The notes: generated from the letters alone by a model not told the origin. DNA of 21,074 nucleotides from Actinobacteria bacterium BACL4 MAG-120820-bin23 (GCA_001437855.1 LIBD01000004.1:1-21074), one strand, 5' to 3'; positions 1-8,088 are shown, counted from the first letter of the stretch. A program made the numbers and translations.

Positions 1-236
1 CCAAACTAACTGGCCTGGCTCCAGCCCTAATCTTTACTGCTGAAAATGATCCACTTGTTGATGATGGTAAAAACTATTACACACTACTAGTAAACCACTC
101 TGTGCCTGCATTTTATAAAGATTATCCTGGTCAAATTCATGGTTTTTTCAATTTAAGTGGAGTAACAGCAGATGCTGAGTTGCTATACTCGGACATCTCG
201 CGTGAGATTAATTCTTTGTTAGGAAGAGATAAATAA
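1..236 (+). CDS. Alpha/beta hydrolase (fold-3, esterase/lipase type), C-terminal part
   Basis: Open frame from the window edge (codons in phase with base 3) to a TAA at 234-236, about 77 residues; the 5' part lies outside. It contains ENDPLVDDG followed about 30 residues later by YPGQIHGFF. In the hormone-sensitive-lipase/acetyl-esterase group these are the usual surroundings of the catalytic Asp (DPL.D) and His (HGF). The nucleophile motif GDSAG would be upstream and cannot be seen. Likely a cytoplasmic carboxylesterase of unknown substrate. The stop codon directly abuts the TTG start of the next gene, so the two are probably cotranscribed and translationally coupled. Confidence 0.75.
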   Translation, partial: KLTGLAPALIFTAENDPLVDDGKNYYTLLVNHSVPAFYKDYPGQIHGFFNLSGVTADAELLYSDISREINSLLGRDK

Positions 237-1100
237 TTGACTAAAACTGGCTGGGGTCGCTTTGTCTTACTTGGATTTCTTTGGGGAATCCCCTACCTAT
301 TTTTGAAGGTAGCTGTTGAAGAGATATCTCCAGAAGTAATCGTATTCTTTAGAGTATTTATTGGTGCATTAATATGTCTACCAATTGCTCTAAGTAAAAG
401 TCGCTTGCGAGTAGCAAGGAAGTATTGGCCATTTCTAATTTTGTATTCGATAACTGAAATGATTGGACCTTGGTATTTAATTACCCATGCTGAGAAGGAA
501 ATCTCCTCTGGACTTACTGGATTGTTAGTAGCCACAGTGCCGATCTGGTCGGCAATTCTTGCCTCAATTTTTGGCGATCATACTGTGTGGCATAAAACAA
601 GGTTATTTGGATTGATTATTGGCTTTATGGGAGTTGTAGCTGTTGTTGGGATTGAATCTTTTGGCGGCAAGCAAGATATAGTTTCAATTGGAATGGTTAT
701 TTTGGCAGCAGTTGGTTATGCCTATGCAATAAATATGATTAATCGTCGAATTCCACACATACCTGCTATCGCTATTAATACTTGGGCAATGATTATTACC
801 TCAGTTGTATATTTGCCATTTGCAATTATTACTTGGCCAGCTACTACACCTTCAGTTGAAGCAATCGGCTCAGTTATCTCGCTAGGTGTGCTCTGCACCG
901 CAATTGCATTTATTGTTTTCTTTAAGTTAGTTGCAGAAGTCGGTCCTCCAAGAGCTTCTTTGATAACCTACTTAAATACTGCGGTTGCAGTTTTGCTAGG
1001 AGTTCTACTACTGAGTGAACCTATTACGTTAGGAATAGCTTTGGGATTACCACTAGTGCTTGTGGGGTCATATTTTGCTAGTAAAAAAGTTACTCGGTAA
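237..1100 (+). CDS. EamA-family (DMT superfamily) membrane transporter
   Basis: A 287-residue, almost wholly hydrophobic protein with about ten predicted membrane helices in two similar halves, as expected of EamA/RhaT permeases. The first helix begins near residue 8 (GRFVLLGFLWGIPYLF), so the TTG start at 237 gives a normal family N-terminus; no better start lies near. The TTG directly follows the TAA of the hydrolase gene, with AGGA at 221-224 as a distant ribosome binding site. Members export amino acids, metabolites or drugs; the substrate cannot be read from sequence. The last 11 bases overlap the 3' end of era on the other strand. Confidence 0.85.
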   Translation: MTKTGWGRFVLLGFLWGIPYLFLKVAVEEISPEVIVFFRVFIGALICLPIALSKSRLRVARKYWPFLILYSITEMIGPWYLITHAEKEISSGLTGLLVATVPIWSAILASIFGDHTVWHKTRLFGLIIGFMGVVAVVGIESFGGKQDIVSIGMVILAAVGYAYAINMINRRIPHIPAIAINTWAMIITSVVYLPFAIITWPATTPSVEAIGSVISLGVLCTAIAFIVFFKLVAEVGPPRASLITYLNTAVAVLLGVLLLSEPITLGIALGLPLVLVGSYFASKKVTR

Positions 1101-1995
1101 ATCCTAATCTAGCTAACATTTTTGGATCCTTCTGCCACTCTTTAGATACTTTGACATGGATTTGAAGAAAAACTTTCATACCCACTAAGTTTTCAATAGA
1201 TTTTCGAGCAAGTGTGCCAATTGCCTTCAATTTACTCCCTTGGGGACCAATAATTATTCCCTTCTGACTATCTCTTTCGACATGCAATGTCGCTATAACA
1301 TCAAAAATATTTCCACTATCTCGTTGCCCAAACTCATCAATAGTGACCATTACCGAGTGAGGTAATTCTTCGTAAAGCTCAGCAATCGCTGCTTCTCTTA
1401 TTAAATCAGCCATCATCAGCTCTTGCGCTTGATCTGTGTTTATATCTTTTGGATATAGCGCAGGAGAATCTGGCATGGAATTTGAGAGTAATTCCAAAAG
1501 TAACTCCGTTTGATCCAAATTCTTTGCAGAAATTGGAATAATTTCTGCTTTTGCTAAACTTAATCTTGCTACAAAATCATTAAGATTTGATAATTTTGCT
1601 GCTAACTCTGACTTTGAGATCATGTCGATTTTCGTTATAACTATAAATAACGGTTGTCCAGATTTTATTTGCTTTACAATATATTCATCACCAGCTCCTA
1701 TTTCTTCATCTGCTGGTAAGCAAAGAATTATGCTGTCGGTTGAATCTATATTTTCGCTAGCCATTGAATTTAATCTGGTACCAAGAGCTGTTTTTGGTTT
1801 ATGTATCCCGGGTGTATCAACCAATATGATTTGGTAGTTATCTCTATTAACAATTCCTCTTATTGGGTTTCTTGTAGTATTTGGATGGTGGGATGTAATA
1901 ACTATTTTACTTCCAACCAGTGCGTTTACTAAGGTTGATTTTCCAGTATTAGGACGTCCAACCACCGCAACAAAGCCTGCTTTAAAATTATTCAT
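1090..1995 (-). CDS. era: GTPase Era (16S rRNA maturation / 30S assembly)
   Basis: A 301-residue protein of normal Era length. The GTPase domain shows G1 GRPNTGKS at 13-20, a TTR switch I motif near 40-42, G3 DTPG at 60-63, G4 as TKID at 121-124 (the family usually has NKxD) and G5 SAK at 156-158. The C-terminal KH domain has its GPQG turn at 250-253. Era binds the 3' end of 16S rRNA and checks 30S assembly. It starts at ATG 1995, 30 bases after the dprA stop, so it is probably the distal gene of the lepB-rnhB-dprA run. In many actinobacteria era sits beside ybeY and phoH instead; here those genes are absent. Confidence 0.95.
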   Translation of the reverse strand: MNNFKAGFVAVVGRPNTGKSTLVNALVGSKIVITSHHPNTTRNPIRGIVNRDNYQIILVDTPGIHKPKTALGTRLNSMASENIDSTDSIILCLPADEEIGAGDEYIVKQIKSGQPLFIVITKIDMISKSELAAKLSNLNDFVARLSLAKAEIIPISAKNLDQTELLLELLSNSMPDSPALYPKDINTDQAQELMMADLIREAAIAELYEELPHSVMVTIDEFGQRDSGNIFDVIATLHVERDSQKGIIIGPQGSKLKAIGTLARKSIENLVGMKVFLQIHVKVSKEWQKDPKMLARLGFTE

Positions 1996-2025
1996 TGCCC
2001 ATATTCTCTCACCTTTTCTGCACCT

Positions 2026-2901
2026 TCAGTGCATGGGAGTTATAAGCTCCAAAATTTCGTTAAAACTAGTTGCAATATCGGCAACTCTCTCAGAAATTAA
2101 TCGATGACATCCTTGGCTTAATGGTGATGTAATTTCGCCGGGGACAGCAAATACTGGTCTGAATATTTCTGCTGCATCTCTGGCGGTTCGAATAGAGCCA
2201 CTCACATACTCAGCCTCGATGATAACTGTTGCTTTTGAAATTGCTGCAATTAATCTATTTCTGACTAAGAACCTAAATGGCTGGGACAAAACACTCGGCA
2301 TGACTTCACTTATTAGTAATCCATTTCTTGTGATCTGATCAAATAGCTTCAAGTTTTCTACTGGATATAGGTGATTGAAGCCTCCGGCTAAAATACATAT
2401 GGTTTGCTTGCCTAGACTTAAAGTTGAAATATGAGCTGCGGTATCTATGCCAATTGCGCCACCACTTACCACCGTAAAATCTGCCTTTGCAGCTTGGGTA
2501 GCTAAGAATTTGGCACTTGATACTCCATAACTAGTTGGTTTCCTACTTCCTACAATCGAAATAGAGGTTTTTAAAGTTTCAAGTATTTCTCTATTTCCCT
2601 TTAGGAGAAGTCCGATTGGTGGGTTAGGTAAGTCTTCCACCCCAATTGGCCAGTCGAAATCCCTGGGAGTGATAAAAAATGAGTTTGAATTCTTAATTTC
2701 TTTTCTAGCCTTCAATACATCGGTTTTCATTATTTTGTCTCTAATAATCGATAATGAATTACTTTCTGAGTAGTGACTTTTAGAAGTTATATGATGGTAA
2801 ACAACTTGGGCGCCAAGATCTGATATTTGGGCGCTCCAAAAAGGGTCTGCTGGTTCAATACAAGTAAAAAGAATTAGTCTGCAATCTTCTTCAGTAAGCA
2901 C
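2026..2901 (-). CDS. dprA: DNA-processing protein DprA (RecA loader on incoming ssDNA)
   Basis: A 291-residue Rossmann-fold protein. Typical DprA features are SIVGSRKPTSYG followed by VVSGGAIGIDTAAH, LAGGFNHLYP, an EA(E)YVSGS segment and the VPGE....SQGCHRLI end motif. It lacks a C-terminal winged-helix (DML1-like) extension and ends soon after the Rossmann domain. The start is GTG at 2901; an in-frame stop lies four codons upstream, and no clear Shine-Dalgarno is visible. DprA protects imported single-stranded DNA and loads RecA in natural transformation. The comM and yraN genes that usually separate rnhB from dprA are absent here. Confidence 0.93.
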   Translation of the reverse strand: MLTEEDCRLILFTCIEPADPFWSAQISDLGAQVVYHHITSKSHYSESNSLSIIRDKIMKTDVLKARKEIKNSNSFFITPRDFDWPIGVEDLPNPPIGLLLKGNREILETLKTSISIVGSRKPTSYGVSSAKFLATQAAKADFTVVSGGAIGIDTAAHISTLSLGKQTICILAGGFNHLYPVENLKLFDQITRNGLLISEVMPSVLSQPFRFLVRNRLIAAISKATVIIEAEYVSGSIRTARDAAEIFRPVFAVPGEITSPLSQGCHRLISERVADIATSFNEILELITPMH

Positions 2902-2956
2902 TTGATTAACTTAATCAGAGATAACCTTTGATTGTAGAACCTAAAAATTCTGTGAA

Positions 2957-3565
2957 TTAGTTTTTAGTTTTTAAGATTTCAGCAATATTTGAAAATGATT
3001 TTCTATGAATAGGTAGTACTCCATACTTCTTTATGGCGGCGGTATGTAATGCTGTGATATACCCTTTGTGATTAGCAAGCCCATAATTAGGATATTTGCG
3101 ATCTAGTTCTATCATTATTCGATCTCGATAAACCTTAGCCAATATAGACGCAGCGCTAATTGATATTGCAACTTGGTCACCCTTCCAAACCGCAAGATTT
3201 GGCTCAGTCATACCTGGTATTGAATATCCATCAGTCAAAATATACTCAGGCTTTACTTTCAAAGCATGGACAGCCCGTCGCATACCTTCAAGATTACACT
3301 TGTGTAAACCTAGAAGATCAATCTCAGCTGCTGAAAATTCAATGATTGAGTAGGCAACTGAATTATTCAATATTACTTCATACATGCGATCTCTTTGAGG
3401 TGCTGATAATTCTTTCGAATCTCTGACTCCATCTAGTTCCGATGAAGTTGGATCTTTCAGAATAACCGCTGAGACTACTAGGGGTCCGGCACAAGGACCT
3501 CTGCCGGCTTCATCCACTCCTGCAATTTTTGTAATTCCAGATTGCAAAAGTTTGCTTTCAATCAT
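2957..3565 (-). CDS. rnhB: Ribonuclease HII
   Basis: A 202-residue type 2 RNase H. The catalytic acidic residues are visible: D18-E19 in GVDEAGRGP, D112 in LTDGY and D148 in YRDRIM. The enzyme removes ribonucleotides embedded in DNA and RNA-DNA hybrids. ATG at 3565 is two bases after the lepB stop codon (TAG at 3568-3570), so translation is probably coupled to lepB. This lepB-rnhB pair is standard in actinobacteria. A NHKGY segment near the C-terminus also fits the family. Confidence 0.95.
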   Translation of the reverse strand: MIESKLLQSGITKIAGVDEAGRGPCAGPLVVSAVILKDPTSSELDGVRDSKELSAPQRDRMYEVILNNSVAYSIIEFSAAEIDLLGLHKCNLEGMRRAVHALKVKPEYILTDGYSIPGMTEPNLAVWKGDQVAISISAASILAKVYRDRIMIELDRKYPNYGLANHKGYITALHTAAIKKYGVLPIHRKSFSNIAEILKTKN

Positions 3566-3567
3566 TT

Positions 3568-4245
3568 CTATGGTTTTTCTTGTACTGGAACCTTTTTTAG
3601 GTCTTCACCTTTAGGGATAAAAGTAGCATTTGTAAACGGCCAAACAATAAATGTAGCGCGTCCTACGACTTTACTTAGTGGAATCATTCCATTATTTGCG
3701 CTTTCAGGGTGAAACCTTGAATCTGCACTGGCTCCACGGTGATCACCCATTACCCAAATAAATCCTTTAGGTATATCAACATTAAATTTCATTTCGCTTG
3801 GCTTATCGCCTGGATAGATGTATGGCTCCGTTATAGAAACCCCATTTACCTGAACTTTCCCAGAAGAATCGCAACAAGTAACATTATCCCCGCCCACACC
3901 AATTACGCGCTTTATTAAATATTGTTTAGCAGGATCAGGTAGTACTCCAACAGTAATCAAACCACTTTTGAGCTTATTAGAGATGCTTGAGCTCTCACTC
4001 ATTGGTGCCTCGCCTAGCCATTTATCTGGATCAGAAAAAACTACTACCTCACCACGTTTAATTTCACTAAATAAGGCTCCAAATTTGTTTACAGCAATTC
4101 GATCTCCAACTTGTAATGTGTTCTCCATTGAACCTGATGGAATAAAGAAAAAGTGGAGAAAAAACGTTTTAATTACAATTGAAATTATTAGGGCTGAAAC
4201 TACAATTATGGGTAGTTCCCGAAGGAATGAACCCTTCTTAAACAT
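3568..4245 (-). CDS. lepB: Signal peptidase I
   Basis: A 225-residue membrane serine protease that removes signal peptides from secreted proteins. One N-terminal membrane anchor (about residues 11-35) leads straight into the catalytic box PSGSM with nucleophile S39. The general-base lysine is K112 in IKRVIGVGGD, and box E reads GDHRGASADSR at about 167-177. The H in place of N in GDNR is common in actinobacterial enzymes. It begins 12 bases after the rpsP stop codon. The usual actinobacterial neighbours rimM, trmD and rplS are missing between rpsP and lepB. No strong ribosome binding site precedes ATG 4245. Confidence 0.95.
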   Translation of the reverse strand: MFKKGSFLRELPIIVVSALIISIVIKTFFLHFFFIPSGSMENTLQVGDRIAVNKFGALFSEIKRGEVVVFSDPDKWLGEAPMSESSSISNKLKSGLITVGVLPDPAKQYLIKRVIGVGGDNVTCCDSSGKVQVNGVSITEPYIYPGDKPSEMKFNVDIPKGFIWVMGDHRGASADSRFHPESANNGMIPLSKVVGRATFIVWPFTNATFIPKGEDLKKVPVQEKP

Positions 4246-4257
4246 AAGTGATAATGC

Positions 4258-4830
4258 TTAAGCTTGTGGTGTTTCTTCGGCGGTAGCTTCAGCAACTACT
4301 GCTTCAGGTGCAGCTTCTGCAACTGGTGCTGTCTCTTCCGTAGGAGTTGATTCTGCAACTGGTGCTGTCTCTTCCGTAGGAGTTGATTCTGCAACTGGTG
4401 CTGTCTCTTCAACTACTGGAGCACTTTTAGCCGCAAGTCTTTCAGCAGCTTTTTTCTTTAAAGTTGTAGCACCATCTGCTGGCTCGTTCATAGCTTCTTT
4501 AACAGCTGCCTCGTAAGCAACCCTCTTATCAATTCGTGCAGGTTGTAACTTTAAAGTGCCTTCACTTCCTGGTAGGCCATTAGCTTTTTGGTAATCACCT
4601 GTAATTTTCAATAATGCCGTAACTGCTTCAGTTGGTTGTGCTCCAACTCCAAGCCAGTACTGAACTCGCTCTGAATTCACTTCAATTAAAGAAGGTTCGG
4701 ATGCTGGTGAATAACGACCAATTTCTTCAATCGCTTTTGAATTTCTAGCTGAACGAGAATCCGCTATAACAATTCGAAAATGAGGTGTACGAATCTTTCC
4801 AAGTCGCATTAACTTAATCTTTACTGACAC
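4258..4830 (-). CDS. rpsP: 30S ribosomal protein S16 with Ala/Glu/Pro-rich C-terminal tail
   Basis: Residues 1-80 are a standard S16 (VKIKLMRLGKIRTPHFRIV, GRYSP, WLGVGAQPT). Beyond residue 100 follows a basic segment and an acidic, low-complexity tail of about 50 residues built from a repeated 12-residue unit (ETAPVAESTPTE). Extended S16 proteins are known in actinobacteria, but here the tail is partly a perfect DNA tandem repeat. The start is GTG at 4830, set by AGGGAG four bases upstream. A candidate promoter lies at 4862-4890. S16 is an early 30S assembly protein. The gene is followed directly by lepB. Confidence 0.95.
   Translation of the reverse strand: MSVKIKLMRLGKIRTPHFRIVIADSRSARNSKAIEEIGRYSPASEPSLIEVNSERVQYWLGVGAQPTEAVTALLKITGDYQKANGLPGSEGTLKLQPARIDKRVAYEAAVKEAMNEPADGATTLKKKAAERLAAKSAPVVEETAPVAESTPTEETAPVAESTPTEETAPVAEAAPEAVVAEATAEETPQA
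4319..4410. repeat. 36-bp in-frame tandem repeat in the rpsP tail
   Basis: Unit 1 (4319-4354) and unit 2 (4355-4390) are identical 36-base copies, followed by the first 20 bases of a third copy (4391-4410) before the sequence diverges. Each unit encodes 12 residues, so copy number can change without a frameshift. Perfect identity suggests recent slippage or unequal exchange. Confidence 0.95.
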
Positions 4831-4861
4831 AAAACTCCCTATAGAAAATTATTTTGGATTT

Positions 4862-4890
4862 ATCTTATGTAAACAGCGGGGGCGTTCACA
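4862..4890 (-). promoter_or_regulatory. Candidate sigma-70-type promoter for rpsP
   Basis: Reading the minus strand, a TGTGAA -35 (4885-4890) is separated by exactly 17 bases from a TAAGAT -10 (4862-4867). Transcription would begin near 4855 and give a leader of about 25 bases containing the AGGGAG ribosome binding site. The -10 matches the TAnnnT pattern common in actinobacteria; the -35 is moderate. Confidence 0.4.
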
Positions 4891-4995
4891 TTCGACAAAA
4901 TTACGGACTAAATTGCTATGGGTTAGAGGGTCCCATTCGCAGGTGGCTAATCTTGCCAGTATTAAAGCCATAACCCAAATTGGGAAGGTAGTAGG

Positions 4996-6429
4996 TCAAA
5001 TTCCCTCTTCTACGGCTCGTTTGGCAGGATTTCCAGATCGAGATTTCTTCTTTGGTTTTTGGCTAACCTGATTGGCTTTTGGCATCATGCCCATACTGCC
5101 TGCACCTGCTAAAGCCGGAGGGATGGAACCCGAGCGCATTTGTTTCATTACTTTTTGGGCTTGCGTAAAGCGTTCTACTAATGAATTTATCTCAGAAATA
5201 GCTCTACCGCTGCCTTTAGCTATTCTTGCTCTTCTTGATCCATTTAATACTTTTGGATCGTTTCTTTCCAACGGTGTCATCGATTCAATGATTGCACGAG
5301 TCCTAACTAACTCTGTTTCATCAAAATTCTGTAATTGCTTTTTCATACCAGCAGATCCAGGTAATAAACCAAGCAGCTTATTCATACTTCCCATGTTTTT
5401 CATAGCTTCAAGCTGAGATAAGAAATCTGTAAAAGTAAAATCCTCCCCCTTGATAAATTTATCTTCAAGATCTTTAGCTGTTGCTTCTGGCATTGCTCGC
5501 TTTGCTTGCTCAGCTAAAGATGCAACATCTCCTAAACCAAGAATTCTTGAAGCCATTCTCTCTGGATAAAAAAGGTCGAAATCTGCAGTATCTTCACCAG
5601 TGGCAGCAAAAATTATTGGCTTACCTGTTAACTCTACAATTGATAATGCGGCACCACCTCTGGCGTCACCATCTAATTTAGTTAAGACCACCGCATCAAA
5701 TCCGACGCCCTCAGAAAAAGCCTTTGCAGTTCGAGCAGCATCTTGGCCCGTCATGGCATCAACTACAAAAAATATCTCATCAGGTTTTACAGCATCTCGA
5801 ATCTTGATTACTTCTTGCATCAACTCTTCATCGATGCCAGTCCTGCCTGCAGTATCAATAATTACAAAATTGTGTAATTTATCCTTTGCAAACTGCAATC
5901 CAGCACTAGCAACTTGAATTGGATCTCCAATGCCATTTCCAGGTTCAGGGGCAAAGACTGGAATATTTATGGATTTACCCACAATTTGAAGTTGATTTAC
6001 TGCGTTAGGTCTTTGTAAATCAGCTGCAACTAGTAATGGTGTATGGCTTTGTTGTGAAAGATAATGTGCAAGTTTGCCCGCTAATGAAGTTTTTCCAGCA
6101 CCCTGTAATCCGGTTAATAAGATTACAGTTGGTGGTGATTTAGCAAACTTTAAGCGCCTAGCAGAGCCGCCCAGTATTTTAATTAGCTCCTGATTTACAA
6201 TTTCAAAAATTCTTTGAGCAGGATTTGTGCTTTTATTTATCTCAGATTCAAGCTCTTTAACTTTACTAAAAATTCGATTCGAAAATTCTTCTGCCACCTC
6301 TAAAGCAACATCAGAGTCTAAAAGAGCTAATTTGATCTCAGATATAAAATTTTCTAATTCTGACTCTGTTACTTTGCCGCCAAGGCCAGAGAAAATCTTG
6401 CCAAATCTCTGGCCTAGCGCTTCAAGCAT
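4996..6429 (-). CDS. ffh: Signal recognition particle protein Ffh (SRP54)
   Basis: A 477-residue SRP GTPase. The N domain occupies about 1-95. The G domain has GLQGAGKT at 107-114, DTAGR at 192-196 and TKLDGDARGG from 250. The methionine-rich M domain runs from about 325, with Met clusters such as EAMKNMGSMNKLLGLLPG and a basic RNA-binding stretch. With 4.5S RNA and FtsY it delivers nascent membrane proteins to the Sec translocon. The start is ATG 6429, with AGGA about nine bases upstream inside a small hairpin. It follows glnB by 19 bases; glnD, usually found between them in actinobacteria, is absent. No 4.5S RNA gene was found here. Confidence 0.96.
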   Translation of the reverse strand: MLEALGQRFGKIFSGLGGKVTESELENFISEIKLALLDSDVALEVAEEFSNRIFSKVKELESEINKSTNPAQRIFEIVNQELIKILGGSARRLKFAKSPPTVILLTGLQGAGKTSLAGKLAHYLSQQSHTPLLVAADLQRPNAVNQLQIVGKSINIPVFAPEPGNGIGDPIQVASAGLQFAKDKLHNFVIIDTAGRTGIDEELMQEVIKIRDAVKPDEIFFVVDAMTGQDAARTAKAFSEGVGFDAVVLTKLDGDARGGAALSIVELTGKPIIFAATGEDTADFDLFYPERMASRILGLGDVASLAEQAKRAMPEATAKDLEDKFIKGEDFTFTDFLSQLEAMKNMGSMNKLLGLLPGSAGMKKQLQNFDETELVRTRAIIESMTPLERNDPKVLNGSRRARIAKGSGRAISEINSLVERFTQAQKVMKQMRSGSIPPALAGAGSMGMMPKANQVSQKPKKKSRSGNPAKRAVEEGI

Positions 6430-6443
6430 GTAGGAATCCTACA
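6429..6443 (-). promoter_or_regulatory. Hairpin covering the ffh ribosome binding site and start codon
   Basis: The minus strand reads TGTAGGATTCCTACA, immediately continuing into the ffh ATG. It can fold into a six-base-pair stem with a three-base loop. The 5' arm and loop contain the AGGA that serves as the ffh Shine-Dalgarno, and the 3' arm includes the A of the start codon. Translation from glnB upstream could open it. The palindrome is seen directly; the regulatory role is inferred. Confidence 0.4.
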
Positions 6444-6448
6444 TTTGA

Positions 6449-6787
6449 TTAGATGGCTGCTTCACCGCTCTCACCAGTCCGGACTCGAGTCACAGAATCC
6501 ACAGCTGTTGCCCAAACTTTGCCATCACCGATATTTCCAGTTCTAGCAGCTTCGGCAATGACCTTAATTGCTTTATCTGCATCATTCGAAGCAACTAAAA
6601 CTTCTAATCTAATTTTAGGAATCAGATCGACTTTATATTGAGCACCTCGATAAACCTCGGTTAACCCAAGCTGTCTTCCAAAACCTTTTGCATCAGAGAC
6701 AGTCATGCCAGTAATTCCAGCGCTAACTAATGCCTCTTTTACATCTTCTAGTTTCTGTGGCTTAATAATTGCAGTTATTAGTTTCAT
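6449..6787 (-). CDS. glnB: Nitrogen regulatory protein PII (GlnB/GlnK)
   Basis: A 112-residue PII protein of standard length, starting MKLITAIIKP. The T-loop carries Y51 in YRGAQYKVD, the residue modified by uridylylation or, in actinobacteria, adenylylation; the C-terminal nucleotide-binding region has GKVWATAVD. PII senses 2-oxoglutarate and ATP/ADP and can block the ammonium channel. The gene starts two bases after the amt stop codon. Its strong AGGAGG ribosome binding site is formed by the last codons of amt, so the two are tightly coupled. This pairing is why a GlnK role is likely. The modifying enzyme gene glnD is not in the window. Confidence 0.96.
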   Translation of the reverse strand: MKLITAIIKPQKLEDVKEALVSAGITGMTVSDAKGFGRQLGLTEVYRGAQYKVDLIPKIRLEVLVASNDADKAIKVIAEAARTGNIGDGKVWATAVDSVTRVRTGESGEAAI

Positions 6788-6789
6788 AG

Positions 6790-8088
6790 TTAGAAACCTC
6801 CTCGTGAATTAGAAGTTAATTCATAGCCAGTTTCGGCATGTTGGTCATAATCAATACCTGATATTTCAGCTTCTTCTTTGATTCGAAGTCCCATTGTTTT
6901 ATCAATGATAAAGCCGATTATCAAGGTGACTATAAATGAATAAGCTAAGACAAAGAAGGCGCCAAATGCTTGCTTACCTAATAGCGCTGTTCCTCCACCG
7001 TAGAAAATTCCATCTAGGCCAACACTATTAACTGCGCTGCTTCCAAAGAAGCCAATAGCTAAGCTGCCCCATAATCCACCAATTAAGTGGACTCCTACGA
7101 CATCAAGTGAGTCATCAAAATTTAATAAATACTTGATACCTACAGCTAATGCACAGAAAACACCTGCAAGAAGCCCAATTACAACTGCGGCCCAAGGGGC
7201 AACATATGCACATGCTGGTGTAATTGCAACTAGACCAGATACTGCTCCTGATGCCACTCCTAAAGAGGTTGGATGGCCATCTCTTAACTTCTCAACCAGC
7301 AACCAACCTAATGCGGCGGCGGCTGTAGCTACCTGAGTATTTAAGAGAGCCAATGCTGCAACTCCATTTGCACCAAGTGCAGATCCTGCGTTGAATCCAA
7401 ACCAACCAAACCAAAGTAGGCCGGCTCCAATTAGGACAAGTGGTAGCGAGTGCGGACGCATTGATTCTCTACGCCATCCAACTCTACGTCCTAAAATAAT
7501 TGCCATGGCAAGTGCAGCAGCGCCCGCATTTATATGTACTGCAGTTCCACCGGCAAAATCTTGAACACCCCTGGCTGCTAAGAAGCCTACACCCGTAACT
7601 GTATCGCCAACCTTATTTCCAAAAGCAAACACCCAGTGAGCAACTGGGAAATAAACAAGTGTTACCCATACTGTTACAAAGACAGCCCAGGCAGTAAATT
7701 TTGTGCGATCTGCAATAGCGCCAGAGATTAATGCTGGAGTTATAATTGCAAACATTAATTGGAAAGCTGCAAAAGCCAATAACGGAATTGGGTAGACGCC
7801 ACCATTATTTGCAAGTTCATTAACAGCGCTTCCAAGTCCAGAAAGTGAAATTTCGCCATACCATTGCGAATCTGCTTTGTACCCAAATGCTAATTTGAAT
7901 CCATAAATTACCCAAAGAACACTTACGATGCCCACTGTTACCATGGACATAAGCATCATATTTAAAACACTCTTTGCTCTAACCATGCCACCATAAAAAA
8001 GGGCTAAGCCAGGTGTCATTAAAAGCACTAGGGCTGTACTGGCCAATACCCAAGCGGTATCGCCTGTATTTAGAACTATCTCTGCCAT
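6790..8088 (-). CDS. amt: Ammonium transporter (Amt/MEP/Rh family)
   Basis: A 432-residue protein with about eleven membrane helices. The signature DFAGGTAVHINAGA holds the conserved D187 and first pore histidine H195; the second pore histidine is H344 in GVHLIGGLWG. The C-terminal tail (from about 395, MGLRIKEEAEISGIDYDQHAETGYE) is the cytoplasmic part that relays PII control in the family. It mediates uptake of ammonium at low concentration and is gated by the neighbouring PII protein. ATG 8088 is preceded by GGAGAG at short spacing. The 141-base gap to ftsY holds a GlnR-like site, fitting nitrogen-controlled transcription. Confidence 0.96.
   Translation of the reverse strand: MAEIVLNTGDTAWVLASTALVLLMTPGLALFYGGMVRAKSVLNMMLMSMVTVGIVSVLWVIYGFKLAFGYKADSQWYGEISLSGLGSAVNELANNGGVYPIPLLAFAAFQLMFAIITPALISGAIADRTKFTAWAVFVTVWVTLVYFPVAHWVFAFGNKVGDTVTGVGFLAARGVQDFAGGTAVHINAGAAALAMAIILGRRVGWRRESMRPHSLPLVLIGAGLLWFGWFGFNAGSALGANGVAALALLNTQVATAAAALGWLLVEKLRDGHPTSLGVASGAVSGLVAITPACAYVAPWAAVVIGLLAGVFCALAVGIKYLLNFDDSLDVVGVHLIGGLWGSLAIGFFGSSAVNSVGLDGIFYGGGTALLGKQAFGAFFVLAYSFIVTLIIGFIIDKTMGLRIKEEAEISGIDYDQHAETGYELTSNSRGGF

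Noticed and set aside
4920..4976. tRNA-like cloverleaf suggested by the nested stems
   Set aside because: Only 57 bases long, with no TTC-like loop and no anticodon arm of proper size.
4900..4995. Possible 4.5S/SRP RNA beside ffh
   Set aside because: The conserved SRP RNA tetraloop and GGAAG...AGCA core are not present on either strand; only simple inverted repeats are seen.
5072..5917. Plus-strand open frames opposite ffh
   Set aside because: They lie antisense to a clear conserved gene, lack ribosome binding sites and have low-complexity Ser/Ala-rich translations typical of shadow frames; the same holds for plus-strand frames opposite smc, amt, recG and thiL.
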